This document shows positions 1-10,527 of a DNA stretch of 64,000 nt, one piece after another. Source of the stretch: Synaphobranchus kaupii. Its lineage: Eukaryota; Chordata; Actinopteri; Anguilliformes; Synaphobranchidae. The position numbers and the translations under genes are program-made. Under the pieces are notes generated by a model, which was not told the DNA's origin, ran no database searches, and worked only from the letters and a program-made list of their open reading frames with translations. The number at the start of each line of letters is the position of its first letter. The stretch's first letter is position 1. The stretch lies in NCBI GenBank assembly GCA_029718625.1, contig CM056389.1, positions 17,585,670 to 17,649,669 on the forward strand. The letters run 5' to 3'.

Positions 1-806
1 CTTAGCATAATGTCCATTCATATAAAATATTGTTTTGAATGAACCGACCTACGATTTACGAGGTTGACGTGCTGTTTCATTTAGCGGTCTAGAAATAAAT
101 CCCCGCCCACTAAGCTCATGAACCAATTATATTAAATTGTAGCTTATTTTGTCATCTGTAACTAGCATTTTTCTAAAAGAAAATCAGTGATTGTACCGCA
201 GAGCTATTATACGTCAAACCATCAGAACAATTGCAATTAAATTAGAACGCTCCGGCTTTAAAGGGTTTAAAACCCAAACCGCGCCCAGCGTCCAGAGCTC
301 CACGTAGCTAGTGACCGGCGAAATTAGACAACCGGAGCCCCCCTATCCGCGTTCCTTAGTTCCTACTCTTTAGTTCCTAAGGAACGCGGATATGGGGGGC
401 TCCGGTTGTATCAATACAGTAAGATAACAGTAAGTGCATGCCTGATGGTCCTCCGTGTCGTACACTCTCCTTCTCTTCCGTGACTGTATCAGATGGCTAA
501 ATGTCCATCCTTTGCTGCAGTGCATAATTATGTAATTATTTACCATTTCATTAATCCATTACATATCGTATAAAACCATTTCTGAGTAAGTAAAGGGCTG
601 TAAACTTGCAAAAACATCATCTTACAGCAAACGCTTGATGCTTATGTCAGGAATAGCTAAAATAGCCATTTAATTAATCCATAAAATATAAAACCATTTC
701 TGAGTCATTAAAGGGGTGTTTAGTGGGAATTACATTATACAGAAAACACTTTATGCTCCAGAATAACGTTAGATAAAAAGCACAACAATAACACAATGTT
801 AGTCTA
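1..806. repeat. M1, 806-bp type B monomer at the left edge
   Basis: It carries the 84-bp palindrome variant otherwise seen only in M62 and M68, more than 50 kb away. It has private changes: GTGCTGTTTC (T at about 77), ATTAGACAACC (G at 327 where all other type B copies have T, removing one outer base pair of the palindrome) and CTTCCGTGAC. It ends in the type B 3' form (GGGAATTAC, AGTCTAC), unlike M62 and M68. It suggests that the HOR-I/HOR-II region is flanked on the left by the same older repeat types as on the right. Confidence 0.85.
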
Positions 807-1547
807 CTTAGCATAATGTCCATTCATATAAAATATTGTTTTGAATGAACCGACCTACGATTTACGAGGTTGACGTGCGGTTTCATTTAGCGGTCTAGAA
901 ATAAATCCCCGCCCACTAAGCTCATGAACCAATTATATTAAATTGTAGCTTATTTTGTCATCTGTAACTAGCATTTTTCTCAAAGATAATCAGTGATTGG
1001 ACGGCAGAGCTATTATACGCCAAACCATCAGAACAATTGTAATTAAATTAGAACGCTCCGGCTTTAAAGGGTTTAAAACAGTTTAAAACCCAAACCGCGC
1101 CCAGCGTCCGGAGTTCCACGTAGCTAGTGACCGGCGAAATTATAGGTTGTATCAATACAGTAAGATAACAGTAAGTGCATGCCTGATGGTCCTCCGTGTC
1201 GTACACTCTCCTTCTCTTCAGTGACTGTATCAGATGGCTAAATGTCCATCCTTTGCTGCAGTGCATAATTATGTAATTATTTACCATTTCATTAATCCAT
1301 TACATATCGTATAAAACCATTTCTGAGTAAGTAAAGGGCTGTAAACTTGCAAAAACATCATCTTACAGCAAACGCTTGATGCTTATGTCAGGAATAGCTA
1401 AAATAGCCATTTAATTAATCCATAAAATATAAAACCATTTCTGAGTCATTAAAGGGGTGTTTAGTGAGAATGACATCATACAAAATACACTTTATGCTCC
1501 AGCATAACGTTAGATAAAAAGCACAACAATAACACAATGTTAGACTA
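807..1547. repeat. Type A reference monomer (741 bp, no hairpin)
   Basis: This is M2, a plain unit. It carries TTTAAAACAGTTTAAAAC at offset 265, then TCCGGAGTTCC, then ATTATAGGTTGTATC where type B has its palindrome. The 3' part has GAGAATGACATC and ends GTTAGACTAC. Type A units of 741-743 bp are M2, 3, 6, 7, 14, 19, 20, 27, 35, 42, 45, 46, 48, 49, 51, 54, 56, 57, 60, 64, 66, 67, 70, 72, 73, 75 and 76. M2 and M6 share two variants (GATAATCAG, TACGCCAAAC) that mark them as the same position of HOR-I. Confidence 0.95.
1284..1521. repeat. Internal ~123-bp diverged duplication inside the monomer
   Basis: Within every monomer, two adjacent segments align: unit 1 at 1284-1406 and unit 2 at 1407-1521 in M2. 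Both start CCATTT(C/A)ATTAATCCAT, then ATAAAACCATTTCTGAGT, then TAAAGGG(C/G)TGT, then ACATCAT, and near the end ATGCT followed by a TAG-TAAAA motif. Unit 2 lacks about 7 bp around CATATCG. The similarity is clear by eye but diverged, so the duplication predates amplification of the 741-bp unit. It implies that the monomer grew from a smaller repeat of roughly 120-125 bp. Confidence 0.85.
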
Positions 1548-3330
1548 CTTAGCATAATGTCCATTCATATAAAATATTGTTTTGAATGAACCGACCTACG
1601 ATTTACGAGGTTGACGTGCGGTTTCATTTAGCGGTCTAGAAATAAATCCCCGCCCACTAAGCTCATGAACCAATTATATTAAATTGTAGCTTATTTTGTC
1701 ATCTGTAACTAGCATTTTTCTCAAAGAAAATCAGTGATTGGACGGCAGAGCTATTATACGTCAAACGATCAGAACAATTGTAATTAAATTAGAACGCTCC
1801 GGCTTTAAAGGGTTTAAAACAGTTTAAAACCCAAACCGCGCCCAGCGTCCGGAGTTCCACGTAGCTAGTGACCGGCGAAATTATAGGTTGTATCAATACA
1901 GTAAGATAACAGTAAGTGCATGCCTGATGGTCCTCCGTGTCGTACACTCTCCTTCTCTTCAGTGACTGTATCAGATGGCTAAATGTCCATCCTTTGCTGC
2001 AGTGCATAATTATGTAATTATTTACCATTTCATTAATCCATTACATATCGTATAAAACCATTTCTGAGTAAGTAAAGGGCTGTAAACTTGCAAAAACATC
2101 ATCTTACAGCAAACGCTTGATGCTTATGTCAGGAATAGCTAAAATAGCCATTTAATTAATCCATAAAATATAAAACCATTTCTGAGTCATTAAAGGGGTG
2201 TTTAGTGAGAATGACATCATACAAAATACACTTTATGCTCCAGCATAACGTTAGATAAAAAGCACAACAATAACACAATGTTAGACTACTTAGCATAATG
2301 TCCATTCATATAAAATATTGTTTTGAATGAACCGACCTACGATTTACGAGGTTGACGTGCGGTTTCATTTAGCGGTCTAGAAATAAATCCCCGCCCACTA
2401 AGCTCATGAACCAATTATATTAAATTGTAGCTTATTTTGTCATCTGTAACTAGCATTTTTCTAAAAGAAAATCAGTGATTGTACCGCAGAGCTATTATAC
2501 GTCAAACCATCAGAACAATTGCAATTAAATTAGAACGCTCCGGCTTTAAAGGGTTTAAAACCCAAACCGCGCCCAGCGTCCAGAGCTCCACGTAGCTAGT
2601 GACCGGCGAAATTATACAACCGGAGCCCCCCTATCCGCGTTCCCCCCCAACCGGGGGGCTCCGGTTGTATCAATACAGTAAGATAACAGTAAGTGCATGC
2701 CTGATGGTCCTCCGTGTCGTACACTCTCCTTCTCTTCAGTGACTGTATCAGATGGCTAAATGTCCATCCTTTGCTGCAGTGCATAATTATGTAATTATTT
2801 ACCATTTCATTAATCCATTACATATCGTATAAAACCATTTCTGAGTAAGTAAAGGGCTGTAAACTTGCAAAAACATCATCTTACAGCAAACGCTTGATGC
2901 TTATGTCAGGAATAGCTAAAATAGCCATTTAATTAATCCATAAAATATAAAACCATTTCTGAGTCATTAAAGGGGTGTTTAGTGGGAATTACATTATACA
3001 GAAAACACTTTATGCTCCAGAATAACGTTAGATAAAAAGCACAACAATAACACAATGTTAGTCTACTTAGCATAATGTCCATTCATATAAAATATTGTTT
3101 TGAATGAACCGACCTACGATTTACGAGGTTGACGTGCGGTTTCATTTAGCGGTCTAGAAATAAATCCCCGCCCACTAAGCTCATGAACCAATTATATTAA
3201 ATTGTAGCTTATTTTGTCATCTGTAACTAGCATTTTTCTCAAAGATAATCAGTGATTGGACGGCAGAGCTATTATACGTCAAACCATCAGAACAATTGTA
3301 ATTAAATTAGAACGCTCCGGCTTTAAAGGG

Positions 3331-3338
3331 TTTAAAAC
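3331..3338. repeat. 8-bp target site duplication TTTAAAAC
   Basis: The left copy is at 3331-3338 and the right copy at 4066-4073. In uninterrupted type A monomers the sequence reads GGGTTTAAAACAGTTTAAAAC; the match between the two sides of the element stops at exactly 8 bp on both ends. Confidence 0.92.
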
Positions 3339-3457
3339 CAACCTGATCTCATGTGAATTCGGCAATATGTACCGATTGTTAGTGTCTCAAAAAACGGTAC
3401 CTGTTTCCGAATTTTGCACAAGCGCCCCCTGAGCCTGTACTGGGAACTACTGACTAA
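3339..3457. repeat. Left terminal inverted repeat of the MITE (copy 1)
   Basis: It starts CAACCTGATCTCATGTG and ends CTACTGACTAA. It pairs with 3948-4065. About the inner 100 bases are perfectly complementary; the mismatches are at end positions 1 and 3 and at the TG/A difference after CTCATG. Such long arms could form a snap-back stem around the 490-bp interior. Confidence 0.93.
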
Positions 3458-3612
3458 TGCTCAGTTGTAGACTGTAAGGAGATTTCGTGAAAGATACATA
3501 ATGCGAGAGAAGCTTGTGATAGAAAAATATAGTTGTGCAAATATAGATTCTTTAAATCTTAACAGTTCGGCCATGAGCCCGAGTTACGTGAATTCCTATG
3601 AGGTTATGTTTA

Positions 3613-3633
3613 GGGGTTGGGCGGGACCCTGGG
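3613..3633 (+). other. G-quadruplex motif 1 in the MITE
   Basis: Four G runs of 4, 3, 3 and 3 bases with loops TT, C and ACCCT satisfy the usual pattern of four runs of at least three G with loops of 1-7 bases. It sits at the end of the first 62-bp repeat. Folding is not shown by sequence alone. Confidence 0.7.
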
Positions 3634-3636
3634 ACA

Positions 3637-3694
3637 TTTTTTTATTTTATTTTTTTAATAATTTTTTTATTTTTTATAATTTATTTTATTTCAA
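3637..3694. other. T/A low-complexity tract in the MITE
   Basis: About 58 bases made almost wholly of T and A (runs of five to seven T separated by A), with no coding potential. It separates the two 62-bp repeats and could favour slippage or strand opening. It is unchanged in all six copies as far as I can see. Confidence 0.85.
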
Positions 3695-3788
3695 AATTGT
3701 TGGTAACAATATGGTAGCAAAAAGGGACACTATCTTAACAGTTCGGGCATGAGCCCGAGTTACGTGAACTCCTGTGAGGTTATGTTTA

Positions 3789-3810
3789 GGGGTTGTGGGT
3801 GGGGTACGGG
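3789..3810 (+). other. G-quadruplex motif 2 in the MITE
   Basis: G runs of 4, 3, 4 and 3 with loops TTGT, T and TAC, at the end of the second 62-bp repeat. The two repeats have diverged in their loops but both keep the four-run pattern. Confidence 0.7.
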
Positions 3811-3894
3811 AATCACGAAAAAAAAAGAAAAACAATTTTTGCCAAGAAAAATTTTTTGACAAAAAAGTCTTGCCAAGAAAAGCAGCGGGACGCG

Positions 3895-3924
3895 TGACGT
3901 CATATACTACTACCCTCACACGTG
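3895..3924. promoter_or_regulatory. CRE-like TGACGTCA and E-box CACGTG in the MITE
   Basis: A perfect TGACGTCA palindrome is at 3895-3902 and CACGTG at 3919-3924, just inside the right inverted repeat. These match the consensus of CREB/ATF and bHLH sites. With no gene nearby a function is doubtful; they are recorded because they repeat in every element copy. Confidence 0.35.
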
Positions 3925-3947
3925 ATGTTTTCGGCCTATCACAGCCT

Positions 3948-4065
3948 TTAGTCAGTAGTTCCCAGTACAGGCTCAGGGGGCGCTTGTGCAAAATTCGGAA
4001 ACAGGTACCGTTTTTTGAGACACTAACAATCGGTACATATTGCCGAATTTCATGAGATCAGGCTC
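3948..4065. repeat. Right terminal inverted repeat of the MITE (copy 1)
   Basis: It starts TTAGTCAGTAGTTCCC and ends CATGAGATCAGGCTC, followed directly by the second TTTAAAAC (4066-4073). It is one base shorter than the left arm because of the TG/A difference. Confidence 0.93.
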
Positions 4066-4541
4066 TTTAAAACAGTTTAAAACCCAAACCGCGCCCAGCG
4101 TCCAGAGTTCCACGTAGCTAGTGACCGGCGAAATTATAGGTTGTATCAATACAGTAAGATAACAGTAAGTGCATGCCTGATGGTCCTCCGTGTCGTACAC
4201 TCTCCTTCTCTTCAGTGACTGTATCAGATGGCTAAATGTCCATCCTTTGTTGCAGTGCATAATTATGTAATTATTTACCATTTCATTAATCCATTACATA
4301 TCGTATAAAACCATTTCTGAGTAAGTAAAGGGCTGTAAACTTGCAAAAACATCATCTTACAGCAAACGCTTGATGCTTATGTCAGGAATAGCTAAAATAG
4401 CCATTTAATTAATCCATAAAATATAAAACCATTTCTGAGTCATTAAAGGGGTGTTTAGTGGGAATTACATTATACAGAAAACACTTTATGCTCCAGAATA
4501 ACGTTAGATAAAAAGCACAACAATAACACAATGTTAGTCTA

Positions 4542-7500
4542 CTTAGCATAATGTCCATTCATATAAAATATTGTTTTGAATGAACCGACCTACGATTTAC
4601 GAGGTTGACGTGCGGTTTCATTTAGCGGTCTAGAAATAAATCCCCGCCCACTAAGCTCATGAACCAATTATATTAAATTGTAGCTTATTTTGTCATCTGT
4701 AACTAGCATTTTTCTCAAAGATAATCAGTGATTGGACGGCAGAGCTATTATACGCCAAACCATCAGAACAATTGTAATTAAATTAGAACGCTCCGGCTTT
4801 AAAGGGTTTAAAACAGTTTAAAACCCAAACCGCGCCCAGCGTCCGGAGTTCCACGTAGCTAGTGACCGGCGAAATTATAGGTTGTATCAATACAGTAAGA
4901 TAACAGTAAGTGCATGCCTGATGGTCCTCCGTGTCGTACACTCTCCTTCTCTTCAGTGACTGTATCAGATGGCTAAATGTCCATCCTTTGCTGCAGTGCA
5001 TAATTATGTAATTATTTACCATTTCATTAATCCATTACATATCGTATAAAACCATTTCTGAGTAAGTAAAGGGCTGTAAACTTGCAAAAACATCATCTTA
5101 CAGCAAACGCTTGATGCTTATGTCAGGAATAGCTAAAATAGCCATTTAATTAATCCATAAAATATAAAACCATTTCTGAGTCATTAAAGGGGTGTTTAGT
5201 GAGAATGACATCATACAAAATACACTTTATGCTCCAGCATAACGTTAGATAAAAAGCACAACAATAACACAATGTTAGACTACTTAGCATAATGTCCATT
5301 CATATAAAATATTGTTTTGAATGAACCGACCTACGATTTACGAGGTTGACGTGCGGTTTCATTTAGCGGTCTAGAAATAAATCCCCGCCCACTAAGCTCA
5401 TGAACCAATTATATTAAATTGTAGCTTATTTTGTCATCTGTAACTAGCATTTTTCTCAAAGAAAATCAGTGATTGGACGGCAGAGCTATTATACGTCAAA
5501 CGATCAGAACAATTGTAATTAAATTAGAACGCTCCGGCTTTAAAGGGTTTAAAACAGTTTAAAACCCAAACCGCGCCCAGCGTCCGGAGTTCCACGTAGC
5601 TAGTGACCGGCGAAATTATAGGTTGTATCAATACAGTAAGATAACAGTAAGTGCATGCCTGATGGTCCTCCGTGTCGTACACTCTCCTTCTCTTCAGTGA
5701 CTGTATCAGATGGCTAAATGTCCATCCTTTGCTGCAGTGCATAATTATGTAATTATTTACCATTTCATTAATCCATTACATATCGTATAAAACCATTTCT
5801 GAGTAAGTAAAGGGCTGTAAACTTGCAAAAACATCATCTTACAGCAAACGCTTGATGCTTATGTCAGGAATAGCTAAAATAGCCATTTAATTAATCCATA
5901 AAATATAAAACCATTTCTGAGTCATTAAAGGGGTGTTTAGTGAGAATGACATCATACAAAATACACTTTATGCTCCAGCATAACGTTAGATAAAAAGCAC
6001 AACAATAACACAATGTTAGACTACTTAGCATAATGTCCATTCATATAAAATATTGTTTTGAATGAACCGACCTACGATTTACGAGGTTGACGTGCGGTTT
6101 CATTTAGCGGTCTAGAAATAAATCCCCGCCCACTAAGCTCATGAACCAATTATATTAAATTGTAGCTTATTTTGTCATCTGTAACTAGCATTTTTCTAAA
6201 AGAAAATCAGTGATTGTACCGCAGAGCTATTATACGTCAAACCATCAGAACAATTGCAATTAAATTAGAACGCTCCGGCTTTAAAGGGTTTAAAACCCAA
6301 ACCGCGCCCAGCGTCCAGAGCTCCACGTAGCTAGTGACCGGCGAAATTATACAACCGGAGCCCCCCTATCCGCGTTCCCCCCAACCGGGGGGCTCCGGTT
6401 GTATCAATACAGTAAGATAACAGTAAGTGCATGCCTGATGGTCCTCCGTGTCGTACACTCTCCTTCTCTTCAGTGACTGTATCAGATGGCTAAATGTCCA
6501 TCCTTTGCTGCAGTGCATAATTATGTAATTATTTACCATTTCATTAATCCATTACATATCGTATAAAACCATTTCTGAGTAAGTAAAGGGCTGTAAACTT
6601 GCAAAAACATCATCTTACAGCAAACGCTTGATGCTTATGTCAGGAATAGCTAAAATAGCCATTTAATTAATCCATAAAATATAAAACCATTTCTGAGTCA
6701 TTAAAGGGGTGTTTAGTGGGAATTACATTATACAGAAAACACTTTATGCTCCAGAATAACGTTAGATAAAAAGCACAACAATAACACAATGTTAGTCTAC
6801 TTAGCATAATGTCCATTCATATAAAATATTGTTTTGAATGAACCGACCTACGATTTACGAGGTTGACGTGCGGTTTCATTTAGCGGTCTAGAAATAAATC
6901 CCCGCCCACTAAGCTCATGAACCAATTATATTAAATTGTAGCTTATTTTGTCATCTGTAACTAGCATTTTTCTCAAAGATAATCAGTGATTGGACGGCAG
7001 AGCTATTATACGTCAAACCATCAGAACAATTGTAATTAAATTAGAACGCTCCGGCTTTAAAGGGTTTAAAACCAACCTGATCTCATGTGAATTCGGCAAT
7101 ATGTACCGATTGTTAGTGTCTCAAAAAACGGTACCTGTTTCCGAATTTTGCACAAGCGCCCCCTGAGCCTGTACTGGGAACTACTGACTAATGCTCAGTT
7201 GTAGACTGTAAGGAGATTTCGTGAAAGATACATAATGCGAGAGAAGCTTGTGATAGAAAAATATAGTTGTGCAAATATAGATTCTTTAAATCTTAACAGT
7301 TCGGCCATGAGCCCGAGTTACGTGAATTCCTATGAGGTTATGTTTAGGGGTTGGGCGGGACCCTGGGACATTTTTTTATTTTATTTTTTTAATAATTTTT
7401 TTATTTTTTATAATTTATTTTATTTCAAAATTGTTGGTAACAATATGGTAGCAAAAAGGGACACTATCTTAACAGTTCGGGCATGAGCCCGAGTTACGTG

Positions 7501-8275
7501 AACTCCTGTGAGGTTATGTTTAGGGGTTGTGGGTGGGGTACGGGAATCACGAAAAAAAAAGAAAAACAATTTTTGCCAAGAAAAATTTTTTGACAAAAAA
7601 GTCTTGCCAAGAAAAGCAGCGGGACGCGTGACGTCATATACTACTACCCTCACACGTGATGTTTTCGGCCTATCACAGCCTTTAGTCAGTAGTTCCCAGT
7701 ACAGGCTCAGGGGGCGCTTGTGCAAAATTCGGAAACAGGTACCGTTTTTTGAGACACTAACAATCGGTACATATTGCCGAATTTCATGAGATCAGGCTCT
7801 TTAAAACAGTTTAAAACCCAAACCGCGCCCAGCGTCCAGAGTTCCACGTAGCTAGTGACCGGCGAAATTATAGGTTGTATCAATACAGTAAGATAACAGT
7901 AAGTGCATGCCTGATGGTCCTCCGTGTCGTACACTCTCCTTCTCTTCAGTGACTGTATCAGATGGCTAAATGTCCATCCTTTGTTGCAGTGCATAATTAT
8001 GTAATTATTTACCATTTCATTAATCCATTACATATCGTATAAAACCATTTCTGAGTAAGTAAAGGGCTGTAAACTTGCAAAAACATCATCTTACAGCAAA
8101 CGCTTGATGCTTATGTCAGGAATAGCTAAAATAGCCATTTAATTAATCCATAAAATATAAAACCATTTCTGAGTCATTAAAGGGGTGTTTAGTGAGAATG
8201 ACATCATACAAAATACACTTTATGCTCCAGCATAACGTTAGATAAAAAGCACAACAATAACACAATGTTAGACTA
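4542..8275. repeat. HOR-I copy 2: M6-M9 (741, 741, 776, 1476)
   Basis: Monomer starts are 4542, 5283, 6024 and 6800. Same order and private variants as copy 1 at a period of 3734-3735 bp. The type C unit here ends in the type A 3' form (GAGAATGAC, AGACTAC), whereas M5 ends in the type B form (GGGAATTAC, AGTCTAC). The 3' ends of otherwise equivalent units have therefore been swapped by recombination or conversion. Confidence 0.95.
7073..7799. mobile_element. Long-TIR MITE, copy 2 (in M9)
   Basis: Same 727 bp and same insertion point as copy 1, within the second HOR-I block. It arose by satellite amplification, not by a new insertion: the site and flanking variants are the same. Confidence 0.92.
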
Positions 8276-10527
8276 CTTAGCATAATGTCCATTCATATAA
8301 AATATTGTTTTGAATGAACCGACCTACGATTTACGAGGTTGACGTGCGGTTTCATTTAGCGGTCTAGAAATAAATCCCCGCCCACTAAGCTCATGAACCA
8401 ATTATATTAAATTGTAGCTTATTTTGTCATCTGTAACTAGCATTTTTCTAAAAGAAAATCAGTGATTGTACCGCAGAGCTATTATACGTCAAACCATCAG
8501 AACAATTGCAATTAAATTAGAACGCTCCGGCTTTAAAGGGTTTAAAACCCAAACCGCGCCCAGCGTCCAGAGCTCCACGTAGCTAGTGACCGGCGAAATT
8601 ATACAACCGGAGCCCCCCTATCCGCGTTCCCCCCAACCGGGGGGCTCCGGTTGTATCAATACAGTAAGATAACAGTAAGTGCATGCCTGATGGTCCTCCG
8701 TGTCGTACACTCTCCTTCTCTTCAGTGACTGTATCAGATGGCTAAATGTCCATCCTTTGCTGCAGTGCATAATTATGTAATTATTTACCATTTCATTAAT
8801 CCATTACATATCGTATAAAACCATTTCTGAGTAAGTAAAGGGCTGTAAACTTGCAAAAACATCATCTTACAGCAAACGCTTGATGCTTATGTCAGGAATA
8901 GCTAAAATAGCCATTTAATTAATCCATAAAATATAAAACCATTTCTGAGTCATTAAAGGGGTGTTTAGTGGGAATTACATTATACAGAAAACACTTTATG
9001 CTCCAGAATAACGTTAGATAAAAAGCACAACAATAACACAATGTTAGTCTACTTAGCATAATGTCCATTCATATAAAATATTGTTTTGAATGAACCGACC
9101 TACGATTTACGAGGTTGACGTGCGGTTTCATTTAGCGGTCTAGAAATAAATCCCCGCCCACTAAGCTCATGAACCAATTATATTAAATTGTAGCTTATTT
9201 TGTCATCTGTAACTAGCATTTTTCTCAAAGATAATCAGTGATTGGACGGCAGAGCTATTATACGTCAAACCATCAGAACAATTGTAATTAAATTAGAACG
9301 CTCCGGCTTTAAAGGGTTTAAAACCAACCTGATCTCATGTGAATTCGGCAATATGTACCGATTGTTAGTGTCTCAAAAAACGGTACCTGTTTCCGAATTT
9401 TGCACAAGCGCCCCCTGAGCCTGTACTGGGAACTACTGACTAATGCTCAGTTGTAGACTGTAAGGAGATTTCGTGAAAGATACATAATGCGAGAGAAGCT
9501 TGTGATAGAAAAATATAGTTGTGCAAATATAGATTCTTTAAATCTTAACAGTTCGGCCATGAGCCCGAGTTACGTGAATTCCTATGAGGTTATGTTTAGG
9601 GGTTGGGCGGGACCCTGGGACATTTTTTTATTTTATTTTTTTAATAATTTTTTTATTTTTTATAATTTATTTTATTTCAAAATTGTTGGTAACAATATGG
9701 TAGCAAAAAGGGACACTATCTTAACAGTTCGGGCATGAGCCCGAGTTACGTGAACTCCTGTGAGGTTATGTTTAGGGGTTGTGGGTGGGGTACGGGAATC
9801 ACGAAAAAAAAAGAAAAACAATTTTTGCCAAGAAAAATTTTTTGACAAAAAAGTCTTGCCAAGAAAAGCAGCGGGACGCGTGACGTCATATACTACTACC
9901 CTCACACGTGATGTTTTCGGCCTATCACAGCCTTTAGTCAGTAGTTCCCAGTACAGGCTCAGGGGGCGCTTGTGCAAAATTCGGAAACAGGTACCGTTTT
10001 TTGAGACACTAACAATCGGTACATATTGCCGAATTTCATGAGATCAGGCTCTTTAAAACAGTTTAAAACCCAAACCGCGCCCAGCGTCCAGAGTTCCACG
10101 TAGCTAGTGACCGGCGAAATTATAGGTTGTATCAATACAGTAAGATAACAGTAAGTGCATGCCTGATGGTCCTCCGTGTCGTACACTCTCCTTCTCTTCA
10201 GTGACTGTATCAGATGGCTAAATGTCCATCCTTTGTTGCAGTGCATAATTATGTAATTATTTACCATTTCATTAATCCATTACATATCGTATAAAACCAT
10301 TTCTGAGTAAGTAAAGGGCTGTAAACTTGCAAAAACATCATCTTACAGCAAACGCTTGATGCTTATGTCAGGAATAGCTAAAATAGCCATTTAATTAATC
10401 CATAAAATATAAAACCATTTCTGAGTCATTAAAGGGGTGTTTAGTGAGAATGACATCATACAAAATACACTTTATGCTCCAGCATAACGTTAGATAAAAA
10501 GCACAACAATAACACAATGTTAGACTA
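8276..10527. repeat. Half copy of HOR-I: M10-M11 (776, 1476)
   Basis: Monomer starts are 8276 and 9052. The B-C pair repeats M8-M9 at a spacing of exactly 2252 bp, without the two type A units that should precede it. M11 is also the first unit of the HOR-II pattern, so this is where one higher-order register passes into the other. Confidence 0.9.
9325..10051. mobile_element. Long-TIR MITE, copy 3 (in M11)
   Basis: Same element and site; it sits in the unit where HOR-I passes into HOR-II. The flanking TTTAAAAC copies are intact. Confidence 0.92.

Larger units (their letters stand above)
3558..3795. repeat. 62-bp imperfect direct repeat inside the MITE
   Basis: 3558-3619 and 3734-3795 align without gaps: both start CTTAACAGTTCGG and end GGTTATGTTTAGGGGTTG, with a handful of substitutions between them. 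Each contains the small inverted repeat around ATGAGCCCG (in the second copy CGGGC-ATGA-GCCCG). The T-rich tract lies between them. The duplication recurs in all six element copies. Confidence 0.92.
3339..4065. mobile_element. Non-autonomous DNA transposon (long-TIR MITE, 8-bp TSD), copy 1
   Basis: A 727-bp element lies between two TTTAAAAC copies; the empty site is seen in every type A monomer, so both ends and the 8-bp target duplication are read directly. The ends are inverted repeats of about 118 bp. Inside are a 62-bp direct repeat, a T-rich tract and two G-quadruplex motifs. No frame encodes a transposase (short open frames of 83-101 codons show no motif), so it would need an enzyme in trans. 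An 8-bp duplication fits the hAT superfamily, but the terminal bases (CAACC at one end, GAGCC read from the other) are not the usual hAT CAG. A TTAA-targeting family is the alternative; the exact 8-bp match argues against it. Confidence 0.88.
807..4541. repeat. HOR-I copy 1: M2-M5 (741, 741, 777, 1476)
   Basis: Monomer starts are 807, 1548, 2289 and 3066. The order is A, A, B (54-bp class palindrome with one extra C), C. M3 carries the private variant CAAACGATCAG, shared with M7. The unit is 3735 bp and matches the next block position by position; the only length difference I see is the C run at 2641-2648. Confidence 0.95.
3066..4541. repeat. Type C reference monomer (1476 bp, transposon-bearing)
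   Basis: This is M5. It is a type A monomer interrupted at its first TTTAAAAC by a 727-bp element plus an 8-bp target duplication (741 + 735 = 1476). It also carries private variants outside the insertion: GATAATCAG on the left, CCAGAGTTCC (intermediate between A and B) and TTGTTGCAG on the right. The other type C units are M9 (6800-8275), M11 (9052-10527), M24 (19723-21198), M32 (26602-28078, one extra C) and M40 (33478-35699, with a second insertion). Confidence 0.95.

Noticed and set aside
821..845. TATA-box-like ATATAAAATATTG in each monomer as a promoter
   Set aside because: The whole monomer is AT-rich, so such strings are expected; no initiator or downstream gene supports a promoter.
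1048..1287. Minus-strand open frame of 79 codons beginning MVNNYIIMHC, repeated in nearly every monomer
   Set aside because: It is conserved only because the DNA is homogenised. Its end changes with each palindrome or insertion variant, it matches no family I know, and the substitutions between copies show no codon pattern. Not a gene.
2630..2660. Palindromes as Rho-independent-type terminators
   Set aside because: Strong stems are present but no T run follows, and the host appears eukaryotic with no transcription unit nearby.
3501..4055. Open frames of 83, 101 and 93 codons within the MITE
   Set aside because: They run through the T-rich tract, the inverted repeat and low-complexity sequence, overlap on opposite strands and show no transposase motif. 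One extra C in copy 5 removes two of them.
3339..4065. CENP-B box as evidence for a centromere
   Set aside because: I compared the TTCG-containing sites in the monomer and MITE with the CENP-B box core and none fits. Centromere identity cannot be claimed from the sequence.
3339..4065. piggyBac or other TTAA-targeting element
   Set aside because: TTAA is present at both junctions, but the match between the two flanks extends to exactly TTTAAAAC, which a 4-bp duplication would give only by chance. Kept as an alternative, not preferred.
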